Notes under the pieces: generated by a model | The model's database searches: none | Seen by the model: only the letters and a program-made list of their open reading frames with translations | What the model was told of the DNA's origin: nothing | DNA from: Pseudomonadota bacterium | Lineage (GTDB): Bacteria; Pseudomonadota; Alphaproteobacteria; Rhizobiales; Aestuariivirgaceae | Length of the DNA: 12,547 bases | Direction: 5' to 3' | NCBI GenBank assembly: GCA_016522385.1 | Contig: JAEKFU010000433.1 | Coordinates: 1-12,547, forward strand | In this document: one piece after another, positions 12,543 to 12,547 of the stretch | How the letters are laid out: every line of letters starts with the position of its first letter | How positions within the stretch are numbered: position 1 is the first letter of the stretch | Made by a program: the position numbers and the translations under genes

Positions 12543-12547
12543 ATAAG

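Larger units (their letters stand above)
12111..12547. other. Gene-free right end of the window with two hairpins
   Basis: The 437 bases upstream of the TPR gene hold its promoter and no ORF I support. A 99-codon frame at 12244-12543 has no recognisable motif and its sequence does not look protein-like. The region is notable for the stem at 12273-12302, with a palindrome beside it, and for a second stem at 12519-12542; both are listed separately. The composition and hairpins fit an intergenic repeat or a decayed mobile element, but I cannot identify one. Confidence 0.5.

Noticed and set aside
12244..12543. Plus-strand 99-codon frame at the right end
   Set aside because: It crosses both hairpins, has no SD of note and no recognisable protein motif.

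Overview
The window is a 12.5 kb stretch of chromosome-like accessory DNA, probably from an alphaproteobacterium and most likely near the Hyphomicrobiales. This placement is an inference. It rests on the Crp/Fnr regulator, which has an N-terminal C-x2-C..EW motif common in that class, on small proteins of alphaproteobacterial type (DUF6961-like, and a helical protein with an 'AYL.DMAR' core), on moderate GC content, and on often weak Shine-Dalgarno sites. There is no rRNA, recognisable tRNA, CRISPR array or intact transposase.

Layout from left to right. At 1-82 (minus) is the first codons of a CaiB/BaiF-type CoA-transferase, cut by the window edge. At 429-1520 (minus) is a BNR/Asp-box sialidase-family protein whose signal-like N-terminus lacks a normal start codon. 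At 1760-2275 (plus) is an ICMT/PEMT-like membrane methyltransferase. At 2353-2730 (minus) is a single-domain cupin. At 2960-3499 (minus) is a membrane-anchored coiled-coil protein of unknown function. At 3970-4698 (plus) is a SAM hydroxide adenosyltransferase (DUF62) with its catalytic Asp-Arg-His set. At 4904-5566 (plus) is an exported Sel1-repeat protein.

The middle holds a small regulatory block. A DUF6961-like small protein (5630-5827, minus) lies divergent to a Crp/Fnr-family regulator (5981-6706, plus). Between them is an FNR-type palindrome, which matches the recognition residues of that regulator and suggests autoregulation. Downstream is an AT-richer patch with two small ORFs (6768-6974 and 6992-7198). 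An unrecognised, possibly winged-helix protein (7238-7681, minus) and a LysR regulator (7839-8717, plus) are divergent and share a symmetric intergenic region.

The right third holds two large minus-strand tetratricopeptide genes. One is a cytoplasmic TTC38-like protein (8928-10343). The other is an exported protein made almost wholly of ten 42-residue kinesin-light-chain-type TPRs (10638-12110). Between them is a 3' remnant of a short-chain dehydrogenase gene that starts exactly at the stop codon of the second TPR gene, which marks a rearrangement breakpoint. The right end (12111-12547) has no gene but contains two strong hairpins.

The genes are mostly single transcription units of mixed function and orientation, and I see no obvious multi-gene pathway. 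The best leads are the sialidase start-codon anomaly, the regulator with its operator and adjacent small ORFs, the SDR/TPR junction, and the two unknown proteins.
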